Translations under genes and position numbers: made by a program
In this document: positions 54,339-62,283 of the stretch, piece after piece
Numbering within the stretch: position 1 is the stretch's first letter
How the letters are laid out: the number at the start of each line of letters is the position of its first letter
The notes under the pieces: generated by a model
Database searches by the model: none
What the model was told of the DNA's origin: nothing
The model's input: only the letters and a program-made list of their open reading frames with translations
Assembly: GCA_002323325.1 (NCBI GenBank)
Contig: DCQA01000026.1
Location: forward strand, 8,831-72,830
DNA from: Coxiellaceae bacterium UBA1530
GTDB taxonomy: Bacteria > Pseudomonadota > Gammaproteobacteria > Coxiellales > Coxiellaceae
Reading direction: 5' to 3'
DNA length: 64,000 nucleotides

Positions 54339-55226
54339 ATGCCGTCAGCAGGAGCTTGTTTTAGAGCAGCTATTCAATCACATCAACCTTTGCCGATTGT
54401 AGGTGCAATAAATGCCTATTCGGCATTACTTGCTGAACAGGCCGGTCATGCCGCGATTTATTGCTCAGGAGCTGGTGTGGCTAATGCCTCCTATGGATGG
54501 CCTGATTTGGGTCAAACCACACTTGAGCAAGTCTTAGTGGACGTTAAACGTCTTCTCAGCGCGACAAGCTTGCCACTTTTGGTGGACATTGATACTGGGT
54601 GGGAACAGCAATCAGGCGGTGTTGCCCATACCATTATGGCCATGGAAGCAGCTGGTGTTGCCGCTGTTCACCTAGAAGATCAAGTGGCTGCTAAGCGCTG
54701 TGGTCACCGTCCAGACAAACAATTAGTCAGCACGGAAACGATGGTGGAGCGTATCCAAACTGCAGTATCAGCTAAAACAGATCCCGACTTTGTGATCATG
54801 GCGCGTACGGATGCCTTAGCAGGTGAGGGCATGGCCAGTGTGATTGAACGTGCCATTGCTTATTGCGATGCCGGTGCTGATTTGATTTTCTTTGAGGCTG
54901 CAAAGTCATTATCTGATTATGAAACTTTTTGCGCTTCTGTTTCAGTACCAGTGCTTGCCAATAGCACCGAGTTTGGACAAACACCCTTGTTCAGTCGTAA
55001 GGAGTTATTCGCAGCGGGTGTTGCTATGGTGCTGTATCCTTTAAGCGCTTTTCGAGCAATGAGCCAGGCGGCTGAAACCGTTTATTGTACGTTGCTGTCA
55101 GAAGACAATCAGTCAACGTTAATCAATACGATGCAAACACGTGATGAGCTCTATACGCATTTGAATTATTGGCAACAAGAATCAGAACAGCGTCAAGGAA
55201 CACAACAGGAGAAAGAGGATGAGTGA
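54339..55226 (+). CDS. prpB: 2-methylisocitrate lyase
   Basis: A 295-residue enzyme of the methylcitrate cycle that splits 2-methylisocitrate into pyruvate and succinate. The active-site motif KRCGHRPDKQLVS (near residue 125) is the PrpB version of the isocitrate lyase signature, and VDIDTGW binds magnesium. AGGA precedes the ATG. It is the first gene of prpBCD and overlaps prpC by 8 bases. No PrpR regulator is visible upstream; small membrane protein genes are there instead. Confidence 0.96.
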   Translation: MPSAGACFRAAIQSHQPLPIVGAINAYSALLAEQAGHAAIYCSGAGVANASYGWPDLGQTTLEQVLVDVKRLLSATSLPLLVDIDTGWEQQSGGVAHTIMAMEAAGVAAVHLEDQVAAKRCGHRPDKQLVSTETMVERIQTAVSAKTDPDFVIMARTDALAGEGMASVIERAIAYCDAGADLIFFEAAKSLSDYETFCASVSVPVLANSTEFGQTPLFSRKELFAAGVAMVLYPLSAFRAMSQAAETVYCTLLSEDNQSTLINTMQTRDELYTHLNYWQQESEQRQGTQQEKEDE

Positions 55227-56331
55227 TCAAGCTAAGGGATTAGCGGGAGTGACGGTTGGCGAAACAGCCATTTCAACTGTAGGTAAATCTGGAGTTGGTC
55301 TGACTTATCGCGGATACAGCATTGAAGATTTGGCATCACAGGCTAGCTTTGAAGAGGTGGCGCACTTGCTGATTTATCATCACTTGCCCTCGTCTGAGGA
55401 GCTTGAGCGCTATCAATCACGTCTTCAATCATTGCGAGTATTACCAGAGGGATTAAAAGCTGTTTTACAAGCGATACCTGCTAGTAGCCACCCCATGGAT
55501 GTAATGCGAACCAGTTGCTCTTTTTTAGGTAATTTGGAACCTGAAACAGAGCAGCACGACATTTATGCCATTGCAGATCGCTTGATTGCATGCTTTCCTT
55601 CCGTATTGCCCTATTGGTATCACTATCATCAGGGGCGCATTATCGATACGGAAACCGAGCAAACAACACTGGCGGGTCATTTTTTACAGTTGCTACATGG
55701 CCATGCTCCACAACCTTTATTCATAAAGGCATTAGATGCATCCTTGGTGCTGTATGCGGAACATGAATTCAATGCTTCAACGTTCGCAGCTCGTGTCACG
55801 ACGGCGACTTTGTCAGATGTGTATTCTGCGATAACGACGGCCATTGGCACCTTGCGTGGTCCACTGCATGGGGGTGCTAATGAAGAAGCATTAACTCTCA
55901 TACAACGCTTTCAAACACCCGATGAGGCTACCTTAGGGCTGAAGGCTATGCTTGATGCTAAAGAGCTGGTGATGGGTTTTGGGCATCGTGTCTATCGTGA
56001 TTGTGATCCACGTTCTGATATTATCAAGCGTTGGTCATGTCAATTAGCTGATCATGTCGGTGACTCGCGCTATTATACCGTGTCAGAAGCCATCGAGCGT
56101 GTCATGCAAGATGAGAAAAAGCTGTTTCCTAATTTAGATTTTTACAGCGCATCGGCGTATTACTTTTGTGGTATTCCTCAAGCCTTTTTTACCCCCTTAT
56201 TTGTTATCTCCCGAACCAGTGGATGGGTGGCTCATGTGATCGAGCAACGAGAAGATAATCGCCTGATACGCCCCAATGCCAGTTATACGGGTCCGCAAGA
56301 GTGCGTGTTTCTGCCCCTCGATGAACGTTAA
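55219..56331 (+). CDS. prpC: 2-methylcitrate synthase
   Basis: A 370-residue citrate-synthase-fold enzyme condensing propionyl-CoA with oxaloacetate. The catalytic residues lie in RGPLHGGANEEAL and GFGHRVYRDCDPRSDIIK, with the later TPLFVISRTSGWVAHVIEQ. It begins GLAGVTVGETAIS, the PrpC-type start. CAGGAG stands before the ATG, inside the end of prpB. prpD begins 10 bases after the stop. Confidence 0.95.
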   Translation: MSDQAKGLAGVTVGETAISTVGKSGVGLTYRGYSIEDLASQASFEEVAHLLIYHHLPSSEELERYQSRLQSLRVLPEGLKAVLQAIPASSHPMDVMRTSCSFLGNLEPETEQHDIYAIADRLIACFPSVLPYWYHYHQGRIIDTETEQTTLAGHFLQLLHGHAPQPLFIKALDASLVLYAEHEFNASTFAARVTTATLSDVYSAITTAIGTLRGPLHGGANEEALTLIQRFQTPDEATLGLKAMLDAKELVMGFGHRVYRDCDPRSDIIKRWSCQLADHVGDSRYYTVSEAIERVMQDEKKLFPNLDFYSASAYYFCGIPQAFFTPLFVISRTSGWVAHVIEQREDNRLIRPNASYTGPQECVFLPLDER

Positions 56332-56341
56332 GGATTACCTA

Positions 56342-57784
56342 ATGATGAATTCGCAAACATCTGATAAAAAATTAGAATTTGATCAGCCTATACAGGATAT
56401 TGTGGATTACGTCATGCAACCCCCTGCATTCAGTGAGCTGGCCTATGACACGGCTCGTCTTTGCTTGCTGGACAGCTTGGGTTGCGCCTTATTAGCTCTC
56501 AATTATCCAGCCTGTACCCGATTATTGGGTCCCGTTGTTCCTGGTACTCACGTACCTAATGGTTCTCGAGTGGTGGGTACAGATTATTGTTTAGATCCAG
56601 TGACAGCAGCCTTCAATAACGGCATGTTAATTCGTTGGCTGGACTTTAACGATACTTGGTTGGCTGCAGAGTGGGGGCATCCTTCTGATAATTTAGGTGG
56701 CATTCTGGCTGTAGCTGATTATGTTTCACAGTGTCGAATCAATCAGGGCGATGAACCTTTAGTGATGCTGGATGTTTTAAAGGCGATGATCCAAGCGCAC
56801 GAAATACAGGGTATTTTAGCCTTACATAATAGCTTTAATCGCGTTGGTTTAGACCATGTTATTTTAGTCAAAGTGGCTACCACTGCGGTTGTTTCAACAT
56901 TATTAGGTGCCACACGAGAGCAAACTTTAAATGCCGTTTCATTGGCCTGGGTCGATGGTCAAAGCTTAAGAACTTACCGCCATGCGCCAAATACGGGTTC
57001 GCGAAAATCTTGGGCTGCCGGTGATGCCACTGCTCGTGGTGTGCAATTAGCATTCATGGCTATCAAAGGTGAAATGGGATACCCCACTGCGCTGAGTGCG
57101 CCTATCTGGGGCTTTTATGATGTGAGTTTCAATCAGAAGCCGTTTGAGGTGAATCAGCCATTTGGTTGTTACGTGATGGAAAATATATTATTTAAAATTG
57201 CATTCCCTGCTGAGTTTCATGCTCAAACGGCCGTTGAAGCGGCTATTCAGTTGCATGCAACCATTAAGGATATAGAGGCAATTGAGCGTATTGATATTCA
57301 AACGCATCAATCAGCCATACGCATTATTGATAAGCAAGGCCCGCTATCTAATCCAGCTGATCGTGATCATTGTCTGCAGTATATGGTGGCTACAGGTTTA
57401 CTATTTGGTGAGTTAACAGCGGATCATTATGAAGCCGATATTGCCTGTGATCCACGTATCGATGCCTTGCGCTCTAAAATGGTTGTGACTGAAAATTCGA
57501 GTTATACAGAAGATTATAGTGATCCCGATAAGCGCTCTATCGCCAATGCGATACAAATCACTTTTTCTGATGGTTCTCAGTCTGATTGGGTAGAGGTTCA
57601 TTATCCGCTGGGTCATCGACGACGACGCGAAGAGGGTATTCCATACCTACTTCAAAAATTCAAAGATAATGCTTCTACGCAATGGTCAGAAGATCATATT
57701 CAGCAGGTTGAGTCTCTTTGCGTGAATAATGGGAATTTAGATACTGCTTCGGTGACGGAGTGGATAGGTTTAGTCACATGTTAA
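56342..57784 (+). CDS. prpD: 2-methylcitrate dehydratase, with a probably exchanged C-terminal end
   Basis: A 480-residue iron-independent dehydratase of the MmgE/PrpD family converting 2-methylcitrate to 2-methyl-cis-aconitate. RWLDFNDTWLAAEWGHPSDNLGG, SLRTYRHAPNTGSRKSWAAGDATARG and FPAEFHAQTAVEAA are diagnostic. The start is ATG 56342 (or 56345) after AAGGATT. The last 37 residues follow a 53-bp segment repeated at 63828. They differ from the PrpD-like tail found there: this copy ends VTEWIGLVTC, the other contains MPVNDWIE, which is closer to the usual PrpD end. The tail was probably replaced during insertion of the downstream cassette. Confidence 0.93.
   Translation: MMNSQTSDKKLEFDQPIQDIVDYVMQPPAFSELAYDTARLCLLDSLGCALLALNYPACTRLLGPVVPGTHVPNGSRVVGTDYCLDPVTAAFNNGMLIRWLDFNDTWLAAEWGHPSDNLGGILAVADYVSQCRINQGDEPLVMLDVLKAMIQAHEIQGILALHNSFNRVGLDHVILVKVATTAVVSTLLGATREQTLNAVSLAWVDGQSLRTYRHAPNTGSRKSWAAGDATARGVQLAFMAIKGEMGYPTALSAPIWGFYDVSFNQKPFEVNQPFGCYVMENILFKIAFPAEFHAQTAVEAAIQLHATIKDIEAIERIDIQTHQSAIRIIDKQGPLSNPADRDHCLQYMVATGLLFGELTADHYEADIACDPRIDALRSKMVVTENSSYTEDYSDPDKRSIANAIQITFSDGSQSDWVEVHYPLGHRRRREEGIPYLLQKFKDNASTQWSEDHIQQVESLCVNNGNLDTASVTEWIGLVTC
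57620..57672 (+). repeat. Direct repeat, copy 1 (inside prpD)
   Basis: These 53 bases, beginning CGACGACGCGAAG and ending AAAGATAATGC, are identical to 63828-63880. Sequence after the repeat differs sharply between copies (only scattered matches). It looks like a recombination junction or an attachment-site core in the 3' end of prpD. Confidence 0.85.
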
Positions 57785-58289
57785 AAGTTGGGAATAATTA
57801 AGACTAAAGCACAAAGTGCTGTATTTATCCTTTCTACAAGCTTTCTTTTAGAGTGTGTCGATGTTTGGAAGGAAATTGACTTTATAGTTGATCCAGTTAT
57901 ATCAGAAGATGCAGAGGTTAAGATATTTTGTAAAAAAATAATATTTCTTATTATACTTTTTTCATGATTATACGATGAAAAAATATTACCTATTGAACTT
58001 ATAAAGCTGGCAAATTGTTGCGCAATAAACCATCAACCAGGCCCGCTTCCTCGTTATGCTGGTATGAATGGAGAATCATGGGCAGTAAACCATTAAGTTG
58101 GGGACTTATTATTATATCTTAAGTTTTTTCAATCAATCCCTTCAGGTGATGTTAAAATATAAATTTTATCTAACATATCCTTTATCAGGTATGTTGTTGT
58201 TAATGAAAAGCTTGAGGATGACTAATTTTACAAAGGGGTAAAAATATTATTGAGTTTTTATAAATGATAAGCACTATTGAAAAATTGAC
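57785..58289. other. Left flank of the cassette; weak hairpin and a gene remnant
   Basis: A 5-bp hairpin (AGCAC/GTGCT at 57808-57820, followed by GTATTTAT) might end the prp transcript. From 57968 to 58096 the plus strand has a 42-codon open stretch without a start codon (ELIKLANCCAINHQPGPLPR, then YAGMNGESWAVNH and stop). It looks like the end of a lost gene. Its sequence is more GC-rich than its surroundings. No intact gene is seen. Confidence 0.4.
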
Positions 58290-59570
58290 TTACTCATAAA
58301 AATTTATTTTTGTGAGTAATTTGAAGTCCTGATATAGGTCCCAATAAGAGGTGTTCGTAGCTGTGAAAATCCCTGCGGGTGATGTTATGCTTGAGGTTGT
58401 TTTATCAATGTAATCACCCTCTTTAATAGACCACTTTATATCAATATTACTTTTTATTTCTGGTTTTTTTATAGAATTAATTCTTCCATATTTTTTTGGA
58501 ACAATACCCCACAAGCAGCTGTTACCTGAATAAGTGATATTTTTATTTAAATTATTTAAAATTCCAATCTGCGCTAATAAATCATGATGAAATAGGTCCA
58601 CATTAAACATAACTTTGTAACAAAACGGAGATTTCCCCCCTGGTGGTCGTGCACCTACTTCTAAGAAAATCAGAGAACCGTCATTTCTTTCGAATATTTC
58701 CATATGATTGAACCCACTTATTAGATCCAGTTGCATTAGGATATTATGTGCAAAGCGTGTGATTTTATTCGACTGTTTAGAATTATATGGTAACGGTATC
58801 GCCATGCATGTTTTTTTATTCGTAGCTGAATCGAGAGGTGGGCAAGAGTATTCGGAAACAAGAGAGTATATAATCTCACCTTTGTATACTAATGTATCAC
58901 ATGAGAAAATCGATGCATCTATGAATTCTTCAACAATAAAAGCATGATTCGATAAATTATATACCTCACCGATATTAAGATTCTGGAAGTCAGAAAGGCA
59001 TGATATCTTAAACGTATCGAAGCTCGCAGATCCTAAAGCGGGCTTGATAATAAATTGATTGGATAAAGAAGAGCAGATATGATTATAGTATGATATTTTA
59101 TTGTCTTTATATCTGTTCACATCAAACTTGATAAAATCTGCTGTCTTAACCCCATTGTGCTTGAGACGTTGCTTCATAACTATCTTATCTCTATATCGCT
59201 GCACAACATTAAAATAGTCACCGAAAAGAGAAAATTTTTTTCTGAGGTATGCTGCCAATATGACATTAGTTTCATCAGCGGTAATGATATAGACATTTCT
59301 GTAACCTCCAGAGAGTGTAATCTCTGATTTAACAATCTTACATAGATGTGATAAATCTAAGTAATCAATTTCAGCGGTATCTATTTTTTCAGGGTCAGAG
59401 TTGATTACATATATCTTATCGAACATTAGATGGTATTTAGGTGGGAGAAAATCTTTAAAGTCATTTCCAATAATTGCTATCTTCCTAAAATTATTTATTT
59501 CAGGAAATTTACCAAATTCATAACAATCATGGTGATAGCTTTCACGATTTAGGAAAATAATTGTTTTCAT
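58290..59570 (-). CDS. ATP-grasp ligase-like protein
   Basis: A 426-residue protein. An N-terminal Rossmann-like pre-grasp domain (about 1-115) is followed by ATP-grasp motifs: RDKIVMKQRLKHNGVKT, FIIKPALGSASFDTFKI (ATP Lys and loop), FIVEEFIDASIFSCDTLVY and the metal-binding FLEVGARPPGGKSPF near 305. This architecture is used by ligases that join amino acids or a carboxylate and an amine (for example BacD- or carnosine-synthase-like enzymes). It probably forms an amide bond in the product of this cassette. It is the last gene of the four-gene operon, 31 bases after the MetX-like gene. Very AT-rich. Confidence 0.82.
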   Translation of the reverse strand: MKTIIFLNRESYHHDCYEFGKFPEINNFRKIAIIGNDFKDFLPPKYHLMFDKIYVINSDPEKIDTAEIDYLDLSHLCKIVKSEITLSGGYRNVYIITADETNVILAAYLRKKFSLFGDYFNVVQRYRDKIVMKQRLKHNGVKTADFIKFDVNRYKDNKISYYNHICSSLSNQFIIKPALGSASFDTFKISCLSDFQNLNIGEVYNLSNHAFIVEEFIDASIFSCDTLVYKGEIIYSLVSEYSCPPLDSATNKKTCMAIPLPYNSKQSNKITRFAHNILMQLDLISGFNHMEIFERNDGSLIFLEVGARPPGGKSPFCYKVMFNVDLFHHDLLAQIGILNNLNKNITYSGNSCLWGIVPKKYGRINSIKKPEIKSNIDIKWSIKEGDYIDKTTSSITSPAGIFTATNTSYWDLYQDFKLLTKINFYE

Positions 59571-59601
59571 GCAGTACGATTAAGATATGAAACATGAAAT
59601 A

Positions 59602-60642
59602 TCATAATATTTTTCTAATGAATAGTTCAACTCTTTTTTGATCTATAAGAATGCCATTGTGGCCAAATGGGGTATCAAAAGTAAAGTAATATGCGTTACG
59701 AAAGTCGGACAATGACGCCATTATATCTCGAGCAGGATATATTATATCACTACTGACACCTATAAAATTAAATTCGACGTTAGAAGAATCTATCTGATTT
59801 TTATGATCATTCCTTGATCTATAGATATTATGACCATTAACAGCATTAATAAGATATAAAATACTATTAGCATCATGGGTAAAATCATCTGCGCTCTTAT
59901 TTAGTTCCTTTTGAACTGAGTGTGTTAGATGTTGAATATATTTACTTGGGTTGCTGTTATTAACTTGAAATAGGTTAATTTTTTTTGGATTCGAGCATGT
60001 TAAAAGAAATGGATATCTTGATAACTTGAGACCATTTTTCGGCTGAGAAGAATAAATGCCATTATTCCAACTCGGATCGTTAATAATCGCTAAATAAGCA
60101 ATATCATTCCATGAAATAGCCCATGAGCTTTGAATAAGAGGTGCTCCAAGACAAATTACTTTATTGACATAATGTGAAAACATTAATCCCCATTCCATCG
60201 CTAGCATGCCGCCAAGTGAGGGGCCGATTACACATTGAATTTTTTTTATGCCAAGATTTCGCGTCAAAATTTCTTGTAGAGATACCATATCTCTGATTGT
60301 AACCGCAGGAAAATTCATTCCATAAAACTGTCCAGTATCTTTATTAATTGATGATGGTCCTGTCGTTCCATGGCAGCTGCCTAATACATTTGAACAGACA
60401 ACGAAATATTTATTGATATCTATCGCTTTTTTTGGTCCTATTATTTCATTCCACCAGCCATTATTTTTTTTGTTAGCGTCGTATGGGATATGATTTCCAG
60501 TCAAATGATGACATAAAACAATCGCATTATCCGCTTTTTTATTCAATTCTCCATAAGTGGTAAAGGAAATATCTGGTTTAGTGATCGTTAATCCTGATTC
60601 TAAAGTAAAAGATTCTGCTAATGTTAACCTGTTTGATTTCAT
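59602..60642 (-). CDS. MetX-like O-acyltransferase (alpha/beta hydrolase)
   Basis: A 346-residue protein of the homoserine/serine O-acetyltransferase group. Family stretches are visible: VLCHHLTGNH, WWNEIIGPKKAIDINKYF, CSNVLGSCHGTTGPSSIN, the nucleophile elbow GPSLGGMLAMEW (Ser near 150) and the triad residues in GVSSDIIYP and FGHNGILID. The usual GGSLGG elbow reads GPSLGG and GHD reads GHN, so the substrate may differ from homoserine. No methionine genes are adjacent. It follows the oxygenase gene by 4 bases. It may activate a hydroxyl for substitution, as related acetyltransferases do. Confidence 0.87.
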   Translation of the reverse strand: MKSNRLTLAESFTLESGLTITKPDISFTTYGELNKKADNAIVLCHHLTGNHIPYDANKKNNGWWNEIIGPKKAIDINKYFVVCSNVLGSCHGTTGPSSINKDTGQFYGMNFPAVTIRDMVSLQEILTRNLGIKKIQCVIGPSLGGMLAMEWGLMFSHYVNKVICLGAPLIQSSWAISWNDIAYLAIINDPSWNNGIYSSQPKNGLKLSRYPFLLTCSNPKKINLFQVNNSNPSKYIQHLTHSVQKELNKSADDFTHDANSILYLINAVNGHNIYRSRNDHKNQIDSSNVEFNFIGVSSDIIYPARDIMASLSDFRNAYYFTFDTPFGHNGILIDQKRVELFIRKIL

Positions 60643-60646
60643 GTGA

Positions 60647-61456
60647 CTATGTCCAATAAATTACGGTTTTTTTATCTAAAAAAGATATAAAAAAACTGAC
60701 GGTTACTCTTTTTCCGTGCTTATTATATTTTGATGAAATCACACTATGAATATTTCTTGTATCGAAAAAATATAGATCACCTTCACGATTTTTTATTTCA
60801 ATATTTTGATATTTATTAAGAATAGAAGGGTGATAAGGATAACCGGTATATTGAATGTTAAATTTCTTTCTTAAGCATTTATTAGATTTAAAATTCCATA
60901 TAATTAGCTTGCTTTTAAAATCATCTTTTACGCATATATTTAGACCGATTATCGGCCTATTAGTGCATCGCTGGATTTCAAATCCACTTTGCCCTGAAAA
61001 ATATAACTGAGCTTCATCTTCATGAGGAAGAATGACATCATTTTTTGCTGATGAAAAGGTGGTCCTAATAATAAAAGGCGACGAATCATATCCTTGGTAT
61101 CTTGCTGGCCTTAGGAGTATACCTTTTTGATTGAGATAATTTTTAAGACTATCAAAAAAAGCGAATACACGAGGGTTATCTTTGCGTATTTGCTTCATAT
61201 CATTTGCTACAGCCTTCGACTCATGAATATACTGATCGATATTTTTCATATAAGAATGGGCGCCGAGTATAAGTCCAGGGACATTATCATCACGCTTGAT
61301 ATGCAGGGCATGATTATCTATGCCTTTTAACATTGATGATATAGTATTTTTTTTTAGATATCTTTGGAATAAATAACCAGATTTTCTCCCGCATAGTGCG
61401 TCGTATAATAATCTATCCTCATAGGCGTCATATTTATCGAAATGAATTTTTTTCAT
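60647..61456 (-). CDS. 2-oxoglutarate/Fe(II) oxygenase-like protein
   Basis: A 269-residue protein with a jelly-roll core. The iron ligands fit H-x-D in LPHEDEAQ (about residue 165) and His in DTRNIHSV (about 240), and the 2-oxoglutarate Arg fits GKRVTVSFF about 13 residues later. These are features of prolyl-hydroxylase-like dioxygenases. I start at ATG 61456, with GGTGA 8 bases upstream; the open frame reaches back into the SET gene to 61498. The likely reaction is hydroxylation of an amino acid or peptide-like substrate, but this is inferred. Confidence 0.7.
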   Translation of the reverse strand: MKKIHFDKYDAYEDRLLYDALCGRKSGYLFQRYLKKNTISSMLKGIDNHALHIKRDDNVPGLILGAHSYMKNIDQYIHESKAVANDMKQIRKDNPRVFAFFDSLKNYLNQKGILLRPARYQGYDSSPFIIRTTFSSAKNDVILPHEDEAQLYFSGQSGFEIQRCTNRPIIGLNICVKDDFKSKLIIWNFKSNKCLRKKFNIQYTGYPYHPSILNKYQNIEIKNREGDLYFFDTRNIHSVISSKYNKHGKRVTVSFFISFLDKKTVIYWT

Positions 61457-61472
61457 GATGTTATCACCACTG

Positions 61473-61877
61473 TTATAGAAAACTTGGAAAATCAACATTC
61501 ATATATGAATAAAATGGTCTATAATCCCCACAAATTTCATCTCCTGGATGAATATCCTTAGTAGCTATCATTTCTATAATAGAAGACGGATGAGGTAATA
61601 GTAGTGCGACATTTCCAATACGACTGTGGTTTGCATATCTTGCTCCAATTATCTGATTGTATGATTTGGATCCATCGTTCGATTCGAATAGACTAGAGTA
61701 GTCATCAGATAAATATTCTTTATATTGATGACTTATTTGATTTGAGAAAAGTGCAGGGCCTAGGTTAACCCCACTATTTATTTTTTTTTTGCAGAAGAGC
61801 CCCATTCCATGGATGTTAGATTTACTGATAAAGATAAAACCGTTAATAGGGAGCAATAAAAAATCATCTACATCCAT
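61473..61877 (-). CDS. SET-domain protein (putative lysine methyltransferase)
   Basis: A 134-residue protein consisting almost only of a SET domain: SNIHGMGLFCKKKINSG at the N-terminus, the pseudoknot motif ARYANHSRIGNVAL near residue 85, and ATKDIHPGDEICGDYRPF near 115. The catalytic Tyr and NHS are kept. Small bacterial SET proteins methylate lysine side chains. As first gene of the operon it could modify a protein, a carrier or a lysine-derived substrate; which is unknown. It stands 16 bases before the oxygenase gene. Confidence 0.85.
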   Translation of the reverse strand: MDVDDFLLLPINGFIFISKSNIHGMGLFCKKKINSGVNLGPALFSNQISHQYKEYLSDDYSSLFESNDGSKSYNQIIGARYANHSRIGNVALLLPHPSSIIEMIATKDIHPGDEICGDYRPFYSYMNVDFPSFL

Positions 61878-62187
61878 AATGATATAACCTCTCTAATGAA
61901 AGAATATTTAATCAATATAATGTTTATATTAGACTATTTTTTAGTTATTGTATCAATTATTAAATCATTCCCATATGAAGTATTAACATCTAATTTAACT
62001 TAGAAAAAATTCATATAAAATTTTATACCGTTTCAGTATTTAATTGATATTTTCAATGAGATCTTTAAACACTCTAGTATCTAAGGTTATGAAATAAGAT
62101 GATATTTATTCAAAATTTCATTGACATGTTTAAATTATCTTATCAATATTATATTGGAGCTACTTGTAATATTTAGAATTTTAAATA
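61878..62187. other. AT-rich divergent promoter region of the cassette
   Basis: These 310 bases separate the SET gene (minus) from the short ORF and Rieske gene (plus). They are extremely AT-rich and hold no coding frame. Several TATAAT-like hexamers occur on both strands, so individual promoters cannot be picked with confidence. A single regulator could control both directions from here. Confidence 0.45.
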
Positions 62188-62283
62188 ATGAAAAATAATG
62201 GGGTACTTGGTTTTTTTATTCCTGTATCTTTCTTGCTCGTAATATTCGATTTAATGCCCATAAAAGGAAAAACAGGTGAATAA
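62188..62283 (+). CDS. Short ORF upstream of and overlapping the Rieske gene
   Basis: A 31-codon frame from ATG 62188 to TAA 62283: start MKNNGVLGFF, then one hydrophobic segment (IPVSFLLVIFDLM) and a basic tail. It overlaps the GTG start of the Rieske gene by 8 bases, which would couple their translation. It may be a tiny membrane peptide or a leader that brings ribosomes to the Rieske start. No ribosome-binding site is obvious before its ATG. Confidence 0.35.
   Translation: MKNNGVLGFFIPVSFLLVIFDLMPIKGKTGE

Noticed and set aside
59602..60642. Calling the MetX-like gene homoserine O-acetyltransferase of methionine synthesis
   Set aside because: The nucleophile elbow and His motif differ (GPSLGG, GHN), there are no methionine genes nearby, and the operon context is oxygenases and a ligase. 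A family-level call is safer.
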